From: Photorhabdus heterorhabditis
GTDB lineage: Bacteria > Pseudomonadota > Gammaproteobacteria > Enterobacterales > Enterobacteriaceae
Direction of reading: 5' to 3'
Length of the DNA: 64,000 nt
Assembly: GCF_018448905.1 (NCBI RefSeq)
Contig: NZ_RCWA01000010.1
Coordinates: 78,173 to 142,172 of the forward strand
Both the position numbers and the translations under genes were made by a program. Below the pieces are notes generated by a model. That model ran no database searches, was not told where the DNA came from, and worked only from the letters and a program-made list of their open reading frames with translations. Shown piece by piece: positions 26,712 to 39,226 of this stretch (position 1 is the first letter of the stretch; each line of letters opens with the position of its first letter).

Positions 26712-28127
26712 CTAATTGACGGGCATGGTCACTAACTGCCCAACAGAACCGCGATCTGCCATTTCCAGGATCTGACTGTAATACAAAAACGGGAAGTGCT
26801 CATAAGATGGCTGGTTCATATAAACCAACAATTCCACCCGACCATCAACCCAGACAGTATCTTTCCAGCCATAATCCTGCGGTTGTGGTATCGCCCCATT
26901 GTTGCTAATAACTTTAAACTGTACACCTTCAATATGAAACGGTTGTGGGGAGAATGCATTCACGATCCAGCGCTCCCATGTCCCTTGTTGGCTGGTAATA
27001 TCTACCCGGTTCATATCCCACAACACACCGTTAATTCCTGGTGTATTATCATCAAGATAAATTTCGCGGTTACGGATTGCGTTGGAAACCTGCATAGAAT
27101 CATCGACCAGACGGGATGGTAGTTCATCAGTCACCAAAGATAACAAACCTGTCGCCTTAATGGTCAGAACAGTAGTAGAAATCAACATAGTAGATGGTTC
27201 AAACAACCCACGCAGCCGGTCAAGTACACCAGCTGATTCGCCAGCCGTAACAGAAATCTCATCCCCTTTGGACATATCGATCAATACTTCCCGTCGCTCG
27301 CCGGGCGCAATGGACATTTGTTGAATAGATACGGGTGAAGGTAACAATCCCAAATCAGTACCTATCATATAGAAAGGACGACCATCACTGATTTGTAACT
27401 GATATCGGCGAGCATTGGATGCATTCAGTAAACGCAGACGAATCCAACCACGGGATACTTCAATAAAAGGATTTTGTACGCCATTAACCAACAAAGTATT
27501 ACCAATAAATCCACCAGCAGCTGGCCGATATTCAGGAACACCAAAGTTATCCAGTCGTTTATCCTGGAGAATAACCGGGAAATCATTAACACCATAATGT
27601 TTTGGCAATGGTAAATTACGGCTGGTTTCATCTTCCACCAGCCACATCCCGGCCAAGCCGTTATAAACATGTGGCGCCATCCGGTTAGGCGTATTGGCAT
27701 GATACCAGCAGGTTGCCGCCGACTGACGAATGGGAAGTACAGGAGACCAGTCAGCTCCCGGAGAAATCTGACGAGCAACGCCTCCAGTCAGAGTACCCGG
27801 TAATTGCAATCCACTGACCGTCATCGAAACTGGTTCAGTTAACCGATTACTGTATATCAGTTTCACATCATCATTTTTATGAACCCGTACAGTCGGACCA
27901 AGATATTGACCATTAATTCCCCATACACTGGTTTTGTATTGCCCATCAAAAGTCCAGTGTGCTTTTTGTAAAGTCAGAAATAGTGGCTGTCCACCACGGG
28001 ACTCCAATAAAGGGGGAACCGGCAAAGCAGTTTGCTGATTTTTGCTGGCCCGAACTATAAAAGGAGCAGCTCCGATACACATTGCCAAGCCTGATCCCTG
28101 AATAAATTGGCGCCGACTAAATGACAT
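26712..28127 (-). CDS. ftsP: Cell division protein FtsP (SufI), Tat-exported cupredoxin-like
   Basis: 471 residues (E. coli 470). The N-terminus MSFSRRQFIQGSGLAMCIGA is a classic twin-arginine signal. The three cupredoxin domains of multicopper oxidases follow, but copper ligands are not conserved in the family. It stabilises the divisome under stress. Good site (GGAGAAAAT). In E. coli it follows plsC directly; here 1.1 kb with a transposon relic and an ERIC lies between. Confidence 0.93.
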   Translation of the reverse strand: MSFSRRQFIQGSGLAMCIGAAPFIVRASKNQQTALPVPPLLESRGGQPLFLTLQKAHWTFDGQYKTSVWGINGQYLGPTVRVHKNDDVKLIYSNRLTEPVSMTVSGLQLPGTLTGGVARQISPGADWSPVLPIRQSAATCWYHANTPNRMAPHVYNGLAGMWLVEDETSRNLPLPKHYGVNDFPVILQDKRLDNFGVPEYRPAAGGFIGNTLLVNGVQNPFIEVSRGWIRLRLLNASNARRYQLQISDGRPFYMIGTDLGLLPSPVSIQQMSIAPGERREVLIDMSKGDEISVTAGESAGVLDRLRGLFEPSTMLISTTVLTIKATGLLSLVTDELPSRLVDDSMQVSNAIRNREIYLDDNTPGINGVLWDMNRVDITSQQGTWERWIVNAFSPQPFHIEGVQFKVISNNGAIPQPQDYGWKDTVWVDGRVELLVYMNQPSYEHFPFLYYSQILEMADRGSVGQLVTMPVN

Positions 28128-28376
28128 ATTTTCTCCGCGATAAACACAATAGAACTCCGGGTGTTATGTACCTCACTTTGCAATCACCCACCACGGAAGC
28201 TAATAACCCATTACCGAAGTTATTAAAGTTTATTGTCCTTTTGATTGCGCTTAACAAAAACATTATTTACCAAAAGCTCATCATATCGCGAACACGAAAC
28301 GAATTCTAAAACTATCTGAATGCATTACACAAATCGGTCCCAGTGAGTAAACCGTTATACCTGCCGGGAGTTTTAC

Positions 28377-28660
28377 CTATCGATGAGCTAACTGGCAATA
28401 CTTTTCAAAGTTGACAAACCGGATTGAATCTCTGTTGATGTTTTTATGTTTGAATACCCGGGAGCTTGCTGACAGGGATTTATCGAAACACCATTTCCAA
28501 GCGCCATGTAAATCTTTCAGTTTCTGCTGGAGATTATCTGCGTACGCCCCGCCATCTCGGTTCTCTTCTTCCATTAGGTTACCCTTCTGTTCAATTCAAA
28601 AACAGAGGGGAATTTCTCACTGGTTTCAAGCAGGAGTTTCGTCTCGGCCAACCCATAATT
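28377..28660 (-). pseudogene. Remnant of an IS200/IS605-type TnpB gene
   Basis: The minus strand encodes NLQQKLKDLHGAWKWCFDKS, then SRVFKHKNINRDSIRFVNFE, a block typical of TnpB (LQQALKDLxxAWKxCFxK...FKxK...DSIRF). Immediately upstream the match continues in another frame (LNRRVT, stop, WKKRTEMAG), so there is at least one frameshift or stop. No RuvC motif and no IS ends are present. The rest of the gap between ftsP and plsC has no gene that I support. Confidence 0.55.
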
Positions 28661-28743
28661 AAAGTAGAGTGCCCAATTAATGAAATCGCCGTCCGTCCCA
28701 CAAGAATAACTTATTTACTAAATATAAAATATTATTAATATTT

Positions 28744-28772
28744 CAAGCCAGCAATGCTGGCTTTCTTTTTAG
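28744..28772 (+). terminator. Rho-independent terminator in the plsC-ftsP gap
   Basis: AAGCCAGC, 3-nt loop, GCTGGCTT, then TCTTTTT on the plus strand. There is no supported plus-strand gene before it, so it may be a relic of a lost gene. Confidence 0.6.
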
Positions 28773-28835
28773 AATAGATGTAATACTAATTTAAATCAGA
28801 TTTTTTTGCTTTAACGTTATTTTTGTTACTTCATT

Positions 28836-28977
28836 TATACCCAACGGATTTCAAGATGCATCGAGATGGCAAGGGAGCTAATCCCCGGGAGCATAGAGAA
28901 CTATGTCATAGAGAACTATGTGACCAGGGTGAGTGAGTGCAGCCAACCAAGAGGCAACTTGAAAGATAACGGGTATA
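28836..28977. repeat. ERIC element with internal duplication
   Basis: About 142 bp. The central stem segment CATAGAGAACTATGT occurs twice in tandem (near 28892-28921). Ends are TATACCCAACGGATTTCAAG and CTTGAAAGATAACGGGTATA. The stretch 28978-29230 after it has no gene. Confidence 0.9.
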
Positions 28978-29230
28978 AATAATATTTATATAAATCCTCC
29001 TTCATCACCCAAGCATAACGTTCAAATTCATCATTAATGATTATTTTGGTATTTTTAGCACAGCAATTAAAAATAAGGTAAATCATATATCCCCATCTGA
29101 AATAATTATATCAAAATTAGGCTCCATAACGATATTCGCCTTATCCCTTTCTTCTCCCGCCTTATGTCGGCGGGAGTACCCTTTCGAAGGAAAAGATAGC
29201 AAACCAAATAACCTATTATAAATACGTATT

Positions 29231-29959
29231 CTATTTCCTTATTACCTCTAATTCCTTATCCAGCTTTTCTATTTTAGCCTTCATCACCTGATGACAATAC
29301 TCGGCCAATTCACGCACTTGCTCTTTGGTATACCCAGAGGTATCAATTGGTGGCAGCATTTCAACAATGACAGTACCATTATTCCAGCGATTTAACTTAA
29401 TATTGCCATTAGCAATGGAAGAGACACAGACAGGAACAATAGGAACTCCCGCAGCAATAGCAGCATGGAAAGCCCCCGTTTTAAACGGCAATAAACCCCG
29501 GCCACGGCTACGTGTTCCTTCCGGAAACATCCAGACAGAGATACGGCGTTTTTGAATCTGTTCCACCACTTGAGTAATCGTGCCGTGTGCTTTAGCACGA
29601 TTATTACGATCAATCAGAATATTACCTGTCAGCCAATATAACTGACCAAAAAAGGGGATCAGCACCAAGCTTCTTTTACCCACTGTCACGGTGCTCGGCT
29701 GGACCGCGTTAGACATGGTTATCATGTCATAGTTGTTCTGGTGGTTGCCAATATAGATACTCGGCCCATAATTCTTGGCTTCGGCAGGAATACGCTCAAT
29801 TATTTTGATGCCAAATACTTTCGACAATCGACCAAACATATGACCAAATACCATGACATGGTGTGGATTACGCGGTCTAAATACGCAGTAAATACCCCCC
29901 AATACACACACTAAAATCGAAAACAAAATAACAATAATGCCACGAATAATCGCTAACAT
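29231..29959 (-). CDS. plsC: 1-acyl-sn-glycerol-3-phosphate acyltransferase
   Basis: Second acylation step of phospholipid synthesis, in the inner membrane. The start at 29959 (MLAIIRGIIVILFSILV) matches E. coli, with GAGG upstream; 242 residues (E. coli 245). Catalytic NHXXXXD is His73 to Asp78 (GNHQNNYDM), and FPEGTRSRGRGLLPFKTG is block III. Downstream of parC, as in E. coli. Confidence 0.95.
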   Translation of the reverse strand: MLAIIRGIIVILFSILVCVLGGIYCVFRPRNPHHVMVFGHMFGRLSKVFGIKIIERIPAEAKNYGPSIYIGNHQNNYDMITMSNAVQPSTVTVGKRSLVLIPFFGQLYWLTGNILIDRNNRAKAHGTITQVVEQIQKRRISVWMFPEGTRSRGRGLLPFKTGAFHAAIAAGVPIVPVCVSSIANGNIKLNRWNNGTVIVEMLPPIDTSGYTKEQVRELAEYCHQVMKAKIEKLDKELEVIRK

Positions 29960-29972
29960 AGCCGCCTCTTGT

Positions 29973-29998
29973 TTAACGGGCCTCACCCGGCCCGTTAA
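29973..29998 (-). terminator. Hairpin between parC and plsC
   Basis: Perfect 10-bp stem TTAACGGGCC / GGCCCGTTAA with a 6-nt loop, just upstream of the plsC ribosome site. No U-run follows on the minus strand, so it may be an attenuator or processing site rather than a full terminator. Confidence 0.5.
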
Positions 29999-30117
29999 GG
30001 TTTTATTTAATCCAAATTTAGAGTCCATCCCAATCAGGCTATTTTATTTGCCATTCTTTAGTCATAAAGGGCAAGAATCAAACTGCCTGTAACAATAACG
30101 CCTATTGGGATAAGACG

Positions 30118-32364
30118 TTAAGCAGAAGGTGGTGTATCAATCTGAACTCGCTCAATACGTTGCAACCCACGAGGTAGGGATGTTCCCTTACGCCCACGTT
30201 CTGCCCGGAATTTCTGAAGATCTTCAGGGCGCAATGTCAGTTTACGTTTACCAAAGTAAAGTGTCATAGACGATTGTGGTGGTAATATAAACAACCAACC
30301 CAACCGCTCATCTCCTGCCCCCGCCTGAACAGAAATTATTTTATTCCCTTTCCCTTTCGAAAGCTGGGGTAGATCTGCAACTGGGAACATTAACATGCGG
30401 CCTGCGCTAGTAATTGCCAACAACATATCATCCTGCGGGTTATTTATTTCCAGCGGCGCTATAACGTTAGCATTTTCTGGCAATGTAATCAGTGCCTTAC
30501 CTGCCCGGTTTTTGGCTACTAAATCACTAAAATTACAAATAAAACCGTAACCGGCATCAGATGCCATCAAGAATTTCTGCTCATCAGGCGCCATCAATAC
30601 ATGTTCTACCGTTGCTCCCGCTGGCAGGGTCAATTTCCCCGTGAGTGGCTCTCCCTGACCTCTGGCAGAAGGCAGATCCCGAGGATCAAGTGAATAACTG
30701 CGCCCCGTCGTATCAATAAAGACAACCGGCTGATTACTTTTACCACGAGCTGCGCCACGGAAGCTGTCTCCTGCTTTGTAATTTAGCCCAGTCGGATCGA
30801 TATCATGACCTTTCGCACTGCGCACCCAACCCATTTCTGACAGTACAATTGTCACCGGCTCAGAAGGCGTAATGTCGTGCTCACTCATAGCCTTAGCTTC
30901 ATCACGTTCTCTCATTGGAGAACGACGCTCATCACCGTAAGTTGCTGCATCAGCAATGATCTCTTTCTTCAGCAATGTGTTTAACTTGCGCTCAGAACCC
31001 AAAATTGCCTGTAACTTATCACGCTCTTTTGCCAATTCATCCTGCTCGCCACGGATTTTCATCTCTTCCAGTTTAGCTAAGTGGCGCAATTTCAGTTCAA
31101 GAATAGCTTCTGTCTGAGTCTCACTTAAGCCAAAACGCGCCATTAACATCGGTTTTGGCTCATCCTCATTACGGATAATATTAATGACTTCATCAATATT
31201 GAGGAATGCAATCAATAAGCCTTCCAGAACATGTAAGCGCTTAAGAACTTTTGCCAAACGATGATTCAAGCGTTTACGAACAGTTTCCCGGCGGAATATC
31301 AGCCATTCAGACAAGATCTCGACTAAACCTTTTACTGTCGGACGATTATCCAATCCGATCATATTCAGGTTGACGCGATAACTCTTTTCTAGATCTGTTG
31401 TCGCAAACAGATGATTCATCACCTGTTCCAAATCAACCCGGTTTGTACGAGGGACAATAACCAGACGAGTTGGGTTTTCATGATCAGATTCATCACGTAA
31501 ATCATCAACCATTGGCAACTTTTTAGCGCGCATCTGGCTGGCGATCTGCTCCAATATTTTAGCCCCAGAAACCTGATGCGGTAGCGCAGTGATGACCACA
31601 TTGCCATCTTCTTTTGACCAAACAGCACGCATCCGCACTGAACCACGGCCATTTTTATAAATTTTGCGAATATCTTCGTAAGAAGTGATGATCTCTGCTT
31701 CAGTCGGATAATCAGGACCTTTGACATGCTCCATCAACTCATCAAGAGTACTTTGTGGTTTATCCAACAGCGTTACTAGTGCATTAGCCACTTCACGGGC
31801 ATTATGAGGCGGAATATCTGTCGCCATACCCACCGCAATACCTGTCGTACCATTGAGCAAAATGTTTGGCAGACGCGCCGGCAGCATTTTAGGTTCCTGC
31901 AACGTGCCATCAAAGTTTGGTACCCAGTCAACGGTGCCGTGTCCTAACTCAGTCAGCAGTAATTCTGCATATTTGGACAAACGAGACTCGGTATAACGCA
32001 TAGCTGCAAAAGATTTAGGATCATCCGGCGCGCCCCAGTTCCCTTGTCCATCCACCAGTGGATAACGGTAAGAGAATGGCTGCGCCATCAGCACCATAGC
32101 TTCATAACAAGCGCCGTCACCATGCGGATGGTATTTACCCAGCACATCCCCCACAGTACGAGCAGACTTCTTAAATTTGGCGGTATTGTTCAGCCCCAGT
32201 TCTGACATGGCATAAACAATACGGCGCTGAACCGGTTTCAAACCGTCACCGATAAAAGGCAGCGCCCTGTCCATGATGACGTACATGGAGTAATTTAGGT
32301 AGGCGGTTTCAGTAAATGAGCGAAGCGGTAAACGCTCCACGCCATCATGAGTTATCTCACTCAT
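30118..32364 (-). CDS. parC: DNA topoisomerase IV subunit A
   Basis: Breakage-reunion subunit that decatenates daughter chromosomes. 748 residues (E. coli 752). Catalytic Tyr124 lies in AAMRYTES (E. coli Tyr120; four extra N-terminal residues here). The quinolone-determining region reads [14 protein letters not shown]: Gly84 stands where E. coli has Ser80, while Glu88 (E. coli Glu84) is kept. C-terminal beta-pinwheel from about residue 500. 42 bp after parE, so one operon. Confidence 0.97.
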   Translation of the reverse strand: MSEITHDGVERLPLRSFTETAYLNYSMYVIMDRALPFIGDGLKPVQRRIVYAMSELGLNNTAKFKKSARTVGDVLGKYHPHGDGACYEAMVLMAQPFSYRYPLVDGQGNWGAPDDPKSFAAMRYTESRLSKYAELLLTELGHGTVDWVPNFDGTLQEPKMLPARLPNILLNGTTGIAVGMATDIPPHNAREVANALVTLLDKPQSTLDELMEHVKGPDYPTEAEIITSYEDIRKIYKNGRGSVRMRAVWSKEDGNVVITALPHQVSGAKILEQIASQMRAKKLPMVDDLRDESDHENPTRLVIVPRTNRVDLEQVMNHLFATTDLEKSYRVNLNMIGLDNRPTVKGLVEILSEWLIFRRETVRKRLNHRLAKVLKRLHVLEGLLIAFLNIDEVINIIRNEDEPKPMLMARFGLSETQTEAILELKLRHLAKLEEMKIRGEQDELAKERDKLQAILGSERKLNTLLKKEIIADAATYGDERRSPMRERDEAKAMSEHDITPSEPVTIVLSEMGWVRSAKGHDIDPTGLNYKAGDSFRGAARGKSNQPVVFIDTTGRSYSLDPRDLPSARGQGEPLTGKLTLPAGATVEHVLMAPDEQKFLMASDAGYGFICNFSDLVAKNRAGKALITLPENANVIAPLEINNPQDDMLLAITSAGRMLMFPVADLPQLSKGKGNKIISVQAGAGDERLGWLFILPPQSSMTLYFGKRKLTLRPEDLQKFRAERGRKGTSLPRGLQRIERVQIDTPPSA

Positions 32365-32406
32365 TCATCATTTCCTCAGAATCTTTTTTGACTATCCCTG
32401 TGGGCA

Positions 32407-34329
<1,923 letters not shown>

Positions 34330-34374
34330 TTAAAGGGCTAATCAGTTTTGTATACTGTTGATAATACCAGTCGT

Positions 34375-34983
34375 TTAAACATTTTTGGCAAGTTTTTTCT
34401 CACCATCACTGGAAAACCCAAGAAAATTGATGATTTGCGGGAAATAGTGTTCAAACCCGATAAAGGCGTGATTACCACCAGATTCAATAGTTTGCTTGCA
34501 CAATACGAGATAGGCAACGGCCTGACGGTAATCCAACACCTCATCCCCAGTTTGCTGCAATAACCAGATAAGATCCGGTGATTCCAACGGTTCAATATGC
34601 ATGACTTTGAGGTCATGTATATGGCGCGGCTCCAAAGTATACCGTTGTTTAGTATAGGGGTTAACATTTTCCCCAAGATAATTCCGCAATAGCTCAAACG
34701 GGCGAACGGCTGGATTGACAACAACAGCGGGTAAGCTGAAACATTGTGAAAGCCATATTGCCAGGTAACCACCGAGAGAAGAACCCACAATACCCACATC
34801 ATTCCCGGCATGTTCTATCACCAGATTTTCCAGCAATTCAGCCGCGTCTTCAGGATAAGGCGGCAACTGAGGCACCAGCATTTCGATTTCGGGATGATGC
34901 CGATGTAGCCACTCTTTCAAGGCGTTTGCTTTTACCGACTGTGGGGAACTATTAAAACCATGCAGATAAAGTAATATTGACAT
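34375..34983 (-). CDS. yqiA: YqiA-type alpha/beta-hydrolase esterase
   Basis: Small esterase of the UPF0227 family. Start ATG 34983 ([16 protein letters not shown]) with GAGGGG upstream; 202 residues (E. coli 193). The nucleophile Ser is in [12 protein letters not shown], Asp in QTGDEVLDY and His in [10 protein letters not shown]. Physiological substrate unknown. It lies in the parE-side cluster as in E. coli. Confidence 0.9.
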   Translation of the reverse strand: MSILLYLHGFNSSPQSVKANALKEWLHRHHPEIEMLVPQLPPYPEDAAELLENLVIEHAGNDVGIVGSSLGGYLAIWLSQCFSLPAVVVNPAVRPFELLRNYLGENVNPYTKQRYTLEPRHIHDLKVMHIEPLESPDLIWLLQQTGDEVLDYRQAVAYLVLCKQTIESGGNHAFIGFEHYFPQIINFLGFSSDGEKKLAKNV

Positions 34984-35114
34984 CAGGCAGTGCCCCTCGA
35001 TTGTGCGTGAACGCCGCTGGTCACTACGCTCCTGTGCAACAAGACACAAACTGTGAGGCTTGGCAGACCAAATAAACAGAGAGTAACACAGCAGTATAAG
35101 GAGACAAACACAAC

Positions 35115-35954
35115 CTAATACCCGTCCGACTCTAAATCAGGACAAAATTCATTGCTCTCTAGTCTGTAGACCTGAGTTGTCAAACCAAATTCGCCTTTAT
35201 CATTAACAGATAGCTCGAGATAACGCCATCCCGGAGCAACAGTATCAAGCATAAAATTAGTACAATGTGGCTTGAACTGCACACATGTTGATGGTGTTGC
35301 CATCATGCGAATACTATTCCAATCAAGGTCGATCTCCTGATGTATATGCCCGCACAGCATTGCTTTAACCTGCGAATACCCTCGCAAATATTGCGCCAGA
35401 ATATGTGAGTTACGCAAACTATGCTGATCCAACCAAGTACAACCTGATGGCAATGGATGATGATGAAGCAGAATCACAGCATAACGTTCAGGATACTCAT
35501 CCAGACACTTTTTCATCCACTCTAGCTGATATTCCGACAACTCTCCGTGAGGAACACCCTGTACCTGACTGTCAAGCATCAGAAGCTGCCAGTATTTACC
35601 GACCAAAATCTGTTTTGATGGAGAGATGCCCGCAGCCGCCAATGCATCCACCATAGCGGGTTGATAATCATGATTACCTGGTAACCAGACACAAGGTGCC
35701 GGCAAACGGGCAATACCATCAGCAAAATGCTGATAAGCTTCCAGCGTCTGATCCTGAGCCAAATCACCCGTAGCAACGATCAAATCAATCTCAGTATTTT
35801 GTGCGAGAATGGCATCCAGTACCGAGTGATAACTACGATAAGTATTAATACCCAACAAAGTATCTTCTTTGCCAGCAAAAAGATGCGTATCTGTTATTTG
35901 CAATATTTTGGCTGTGGTTCCCTCTACCACAGGCAATTCAAACAGGCTTTCCAA
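35115..35954 (-). CDS. cpdA: 3',5'-cyclic-AMP phosphodiesterase
   Basis: Calcineurin-like metallophosphoesterase that degrades cAMP and so tunes Crp control. 279 residues (E. coli 275). Metal-ligand motifs: DTHLF (after QIT), [21 protein letters not shown] and GHIHQE. The C-terminus [14 protein letters not shown] is characteristic of CpdA. Confidence 0.96.
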   Translation of the reverse strand: MESLFELPVVEGTTAKILQITDTHLFAGKEDTLLGINTYRSYHSVLDAILAQNTEIDLIVATGDLAQDQTLEAYQHFADGIARLPAPCVWLPGNHDYQPAMVDALAAAGISPSKQILVGKYWQLLMLDSQVQGVPHGELSEYQLEWMKKCLDEYPERYAVILLHHHPLPSGCTWLDQHSLRNSHILAQYLRGYSQVKAMLCGHIHQEIDLDWNSIRMMATPSTCVQFKPHCTNFMLDTVAPGWRYLELSVNDKGEFGLTTQVYRLESNEFCPDLESDGY

Positions 35955-36053
35955 ATGGTTTCCTTGTCCTATAAGTCATTGGCGAACATCATAACTCGTT
36001 TTAACACAAGAGATCTGCTGACTGGAACACACTTCCCTTTTTTAGGTTAAAAA

Positions 36054-36695
36054 TTAGGAATTATCCGAATTCCACTCTCTTTTTAACTTTTCATGGTGCA
36101 ATGCCAGCCATTGTATTGCAATAACTGAAGCGGCATTATCAATAATTCCTTCTTCCATCCACTGATAAGCCTGTTCACGGCTGACCACATGCACCCGGAT
36201 ATCTTCATGTTCCCCCGATAATCCATGAATACCGGCAGCCGTCGTCGCATCCACTTCACCGACCATCACAGAAATACGTTCAGTTGTTCCTCCTGGGCTG
36301 GAGAGATAACTCAATACGGGTTTACAGCGTTTAACTTCAATTCCTGCCTCTTCCATCGCTTCACGACGCACCACATGCTCGACATCTTCACCGTCTTCAA
36401 TCATACCGGCAACAATTTCCAACAGCCATGGTGTTGCTTTAGTCTCTATTGCCGGAATTCGTATCTGTTCTATCAGTACAACCTCATCACGGAGTGGATC
36501 ATAAGGTAACAGAGCACCAGCATGCCCACGTTCAAAAACTTCGCGGCTGACCTCTTCACTCCAGCCTCCAGCAAACAGACGATGACGGAAGCGGTAATTG
36601 GTTAATTTAAAGAACCCTTTGTACAAGCTTTTTTTCGCTATAATTTCCACATCCTGTTTATCTAACATGACTGACATTAACGACTTTTTATTCAT
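36054..36695 (-). CDS. nudF: ADP-ribose pyrophosphatase, Nudix
   Basis: Hydrolyses ADP-ribose to AMP and ribose-5-phosphate. 213 residues (E. coli 209). The Nudix box is complete, from GMIEDGEDVEHVVRREAMEE through AGI. SD AGGAG precedes the ATG. In E. coli yqiB lies between nudF and cpdA; here the gap is only 99 bp, so yqiB is absent. Divergent from tolC. Confidence 0.95.
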   Translation of the reverse strand: MNKKSLMSVMLDKQDVEIIAKKSLYKGFFKLTNYRFRHRLFAGGWSEEVSREVFERGHAGALLPYDPLRDEVVLIEQIRIPAIETKATPWLLEIVAGMIEDGEDVEHVVRREAMEEAGIEVKRCKPVLSYLSSPGGTTERISVMVGEVDATTAAGIHGLSGEHEDIRVHVVSREQAYQWMEEGIIDNAASVIAIQWLALHHEKLKREWNSDNS

Positions 36696-36913
36696 AAAAA
36701 TCTCCTAAATACTTTCTTAATTGCTAGCCACTAAATGATATTAATCAAGCAGAGTTAAAAAATTCATCCTTTGGTGGTGTAAAGTTAAACTAAATTAAGG
36801 CAATATGGCACAAATGGCTACCTTTGACTGATAGCATTCTCTGCTAGAATCAGTGACATTTCGTTTTTCATCAAGGCAACTAAGCAAAATAGCTGTGCAA
36901 TAAAGGAATTAAA

Positions 36914-38287
36914 ATGAAGAAACTGCTCTCCCTTTTAATCGCTATGAGCCTAGCGGGATTTAGCTCAGCCAGTCAGGCTGAAGATCTTTTGCAGGTTTAT
37001 AAGCAAGCAAAAGAAAGTAACCCTGAGCTACGTAAATCAATGGCTGAACGTAATGCAGCTTTTGAAAAAATTAATGAATCCCGTAGTCCATTATTACCTC
37101 AACTGGGGTTAAATACGGGATATACCTATAACAGCGGTTACCGCGATACACGTAACCAAGAAAGTAATACATTGAGTACGACACTTAAGTTGACTCAAAC
37201 CATTTTTGATATGTCTAAATGGCGCCAGTTGAACTTACAAGAAAAAACGGCGGGTATTGCTGATGTTACCTATCAAAGCAGTGAACAAAAACTGATTCTA
37301 GATAGTGCAACAGCTTACTTCAAGGTACTACGTACTATTGATTCCCTCTCTTATATTGAAGCGCAGAAAGCGGCAATTTACCGTCAGCTGGATCAAACCA
37401 CTCAACGTTTTAATGTCGGTCTGGTCGCCATTACTGATGTCCAAAACGCTCGTGCTAACTACGATAGAGTATTAGCTGATGAGGTTGTCGGTCGTAATGA
37501 GCTGGACAATGCATTGGAGGGACTGCGTCTGGTAACGGGTACTTATTACCCTCAGTTAGCCTCGCTGAATATTGATCGTTTCAAAACACAGAAACCAGAA
37601 GCGGTGGATATTCTGCTAAAGGAGGCAGAAAAACGTAATCTCAGCCTGCTGTCAGCCCGTTTAGGCCAAGATCTGGCTCGTGAGAAAATCAAAGTGGAGC
37701 AATCCGGTCATATGCCAGTCATTGAGCTAGGCGCCTCTACTGGTGTATCAAACAGCCAATTTCATGGCACAAACAAAACAAATAACTATAGCGGCGAAAA
37801 CAGCGTTGGCCTGACACTCAGCCTACCAATTTACAGCGGTGGGGCAACCAATTCCCGCGTTGAACAGGCACAATACGGTTTTGTCAGCGCCAGCGAACAA
37901 CTAGAAAACATCTATCGTAATGTTGTACAGGTTGTCCGTTCCTCTTTTAACAACATATCTGCCTCTATCAGTAGTATCAACGCTTTCAAGCAGGTTGTTG
38001 TTTCCGCACAAAGCTCACTGGATGCAATGGAAGCAGGTTATCAAGTCGGTACACGTACTATTGTTGATGTGTTGGATGCAACGACAAAATTATATGATGC
38101 CAAGCAAAAGCTATCCAATGCCCGCTATGATTATCTGATTAATCAACTGAATATTAAGCACGCTCTTGGCACATTAAATGAGAATGATTTAGCTGTCCTG
38201 AATAATACGTTGGGCAAACAGCTCTCAACCTCAGCCAACAATATTGTTCAAGAAACAGCTGCACCAGTAACATCTGGCCGTAATTGA
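36914..38287 (+). CDS. tolC: Outer-membrane efflux channel TolC
   Basis: Trimeric exit duct used by AcrAB and type I secretion. 457-residue precursor with signal peptide to ASQA. Two outer-membrane-factor repeats with the long coiled-coil helices. Shorter than E. coli TolC (493), mainly in the disordered C-terminus. Key stretch YQVGTRTIVDVLDATTKLYD near the end is conserved. The product probably serves several pumps elsewhere in the genome. Confidence 0.95.
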   Translation: MKKLLSLLIAMSLAGFSSASQAEDLLQVYKQAKESNPELRKSMAERNAAFEKINESRSPLLPQLGLNTGYTYNSGYRDTRNQESNTLSTTLKLTQTIFDMSKWRQLNLQEKTAGIADVTYQSSEQKLILDSATAYFKVLRTIDSLSYIEAQKAAIYRQLDQTTQRFNVGLVAITDVQNARANYDRVLADEVVGRNELDNALEGLRLVTGTYYPQLASLNIDRFKTQKPEAVDILLKEAEKRNLSLLSARLGQDLAREKIKVEQSGHMPVIELGASTGVSNSQFHGTNKTNNYSGENSVGLTLSLPIYSGGATNSRVEQAQYGFVSASEQLENIYRNVVQVVRSSFNNISASISSINAFKQVVVSAQSSLDAMEAGYQVGTRTIVDVLDATTKLYDAKQKLSNARYDYLINQLNIKHALGTLNENDLAVLNNTLGKQLSTSANNIVQETAAPVTSGRN

Positions 38288-38314
38288 TTCAGTTATTCAT
38301 CTTTAATAATAAAC

Positions 38315-38341
38315 AGCCCGCCATCAAGCGGGCTATTTTTT
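38315..38341 (+). terminator. Terminator of tolC
   Basis: AGCCCGC (38315-38321), 6-nt loop, GCGGGCT (38328-38334), then ATTTTTTC. It lies about 30 bp after tolC. Confidence 0.88.
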
Positions 38342-38406
38342 CTTATCAACGACAATTTTCTCTGAAAGAAAATCCGATATTTATCTTAATACAAAGCCTA
38401 TATAAA

Positions 38407-38795
38407 TCAGAAAAACCCTTCGAATGGATTCCAGCTCTGGCTATTCACTGTTTCTTTCAGATAATAGGCATAGTTAGCCATCATGCTCCATATTGCCGCA
38501 AAAGCACAATTAACCCCGGTGCTAACAGCAAAAGAGAGTTCACTTTCAATGCTCCCCAATATCATCATCACAACAACAGCAATTCCAAGTAAAGCCAGAT
38601 TTTTCCGCCATAAACCTAAAACAAAAAAGTAAATAAAACCAAAAAAGAAGGCGATAAAATTCATATTTAACAGAATACGACGCATAGGTGATTCTGCTTT
38701 CATAGCAGCTTTATGCTCAGGAGATTTAAGGGCACCATGCTGTTAAAAAATGCAAAACGTGTCTGCCATTTTTCTGAATATTGACTTTTATCCAT
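38407..38795 (-). pseudogene. DUF2628 (YigF-like) small membrane protein gene with a one-base frameshift
   Basis: A minus-strand ATG at 38795 with AAGGAA upstream begins MDKSQYSEKWQTRFAFFN and then leaves frame near 38742. In the next frame the rest of the family follows: QHGALKSPEHKAAMKAESPM and then hydrophobic helices (LLNMNFIAFFFGFIYFFVLG). Restoring one base in AAC(C)AGCAT rejoins both halves into about 129 residues, close to the family size. The shorter frame from 38703 alone lacks a site and the N-terminus. Either a decayed gene or a sequencing error. Confidence 0.6.
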
Positions 38796-39226
38796 ACTAC
38801 TTCATTCCTTAATTAAAATAGAAAATACAACACGAACGTTACAATAACATTTTGTCATTAATTTAAGGTTATATTCCAGAAATTACCTGCTGGAGTTATC
38901 ACAGAGGACAATGCAATTAGTAGATTCATTTACATAATAACCATACTCGTTTAATTATCCTTAATTTACCAGAAATTATACTGATAAGATTAATACTAAA
39001 AAATATCAATGACATCACTGATTTTCAAAATTAGCATATCTATTTCACAATATTCATAGCCAGATTAAGCGGAATACCCAATAATCAATATCCAGGAATC
39101 CCTTTATCAGGCAAAAAAATAAGGCTATCAACCGAAGGTTTATGCTTTAATTTTGTTCATCTTTCCCCTATCCTTAAGACTATTTCATTAAAGAATCACA
39201 GACACCTAAAATCTGGATATACGACT
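38796..39226. other. AT-rich gap before ygiB
   Basis: About 430 bp with no gene that I can support. It should hold promoters for the minus-strand DUF2628 gene and for ygiBC. Confidence 0.4.

Noticed and set aside
28466-28738. 90-codon plus-strand frame before a terminator
   Set aside because: Overlaps the TnpB remnant on the other strand and has no site; the terminator is recorded but not the frame.
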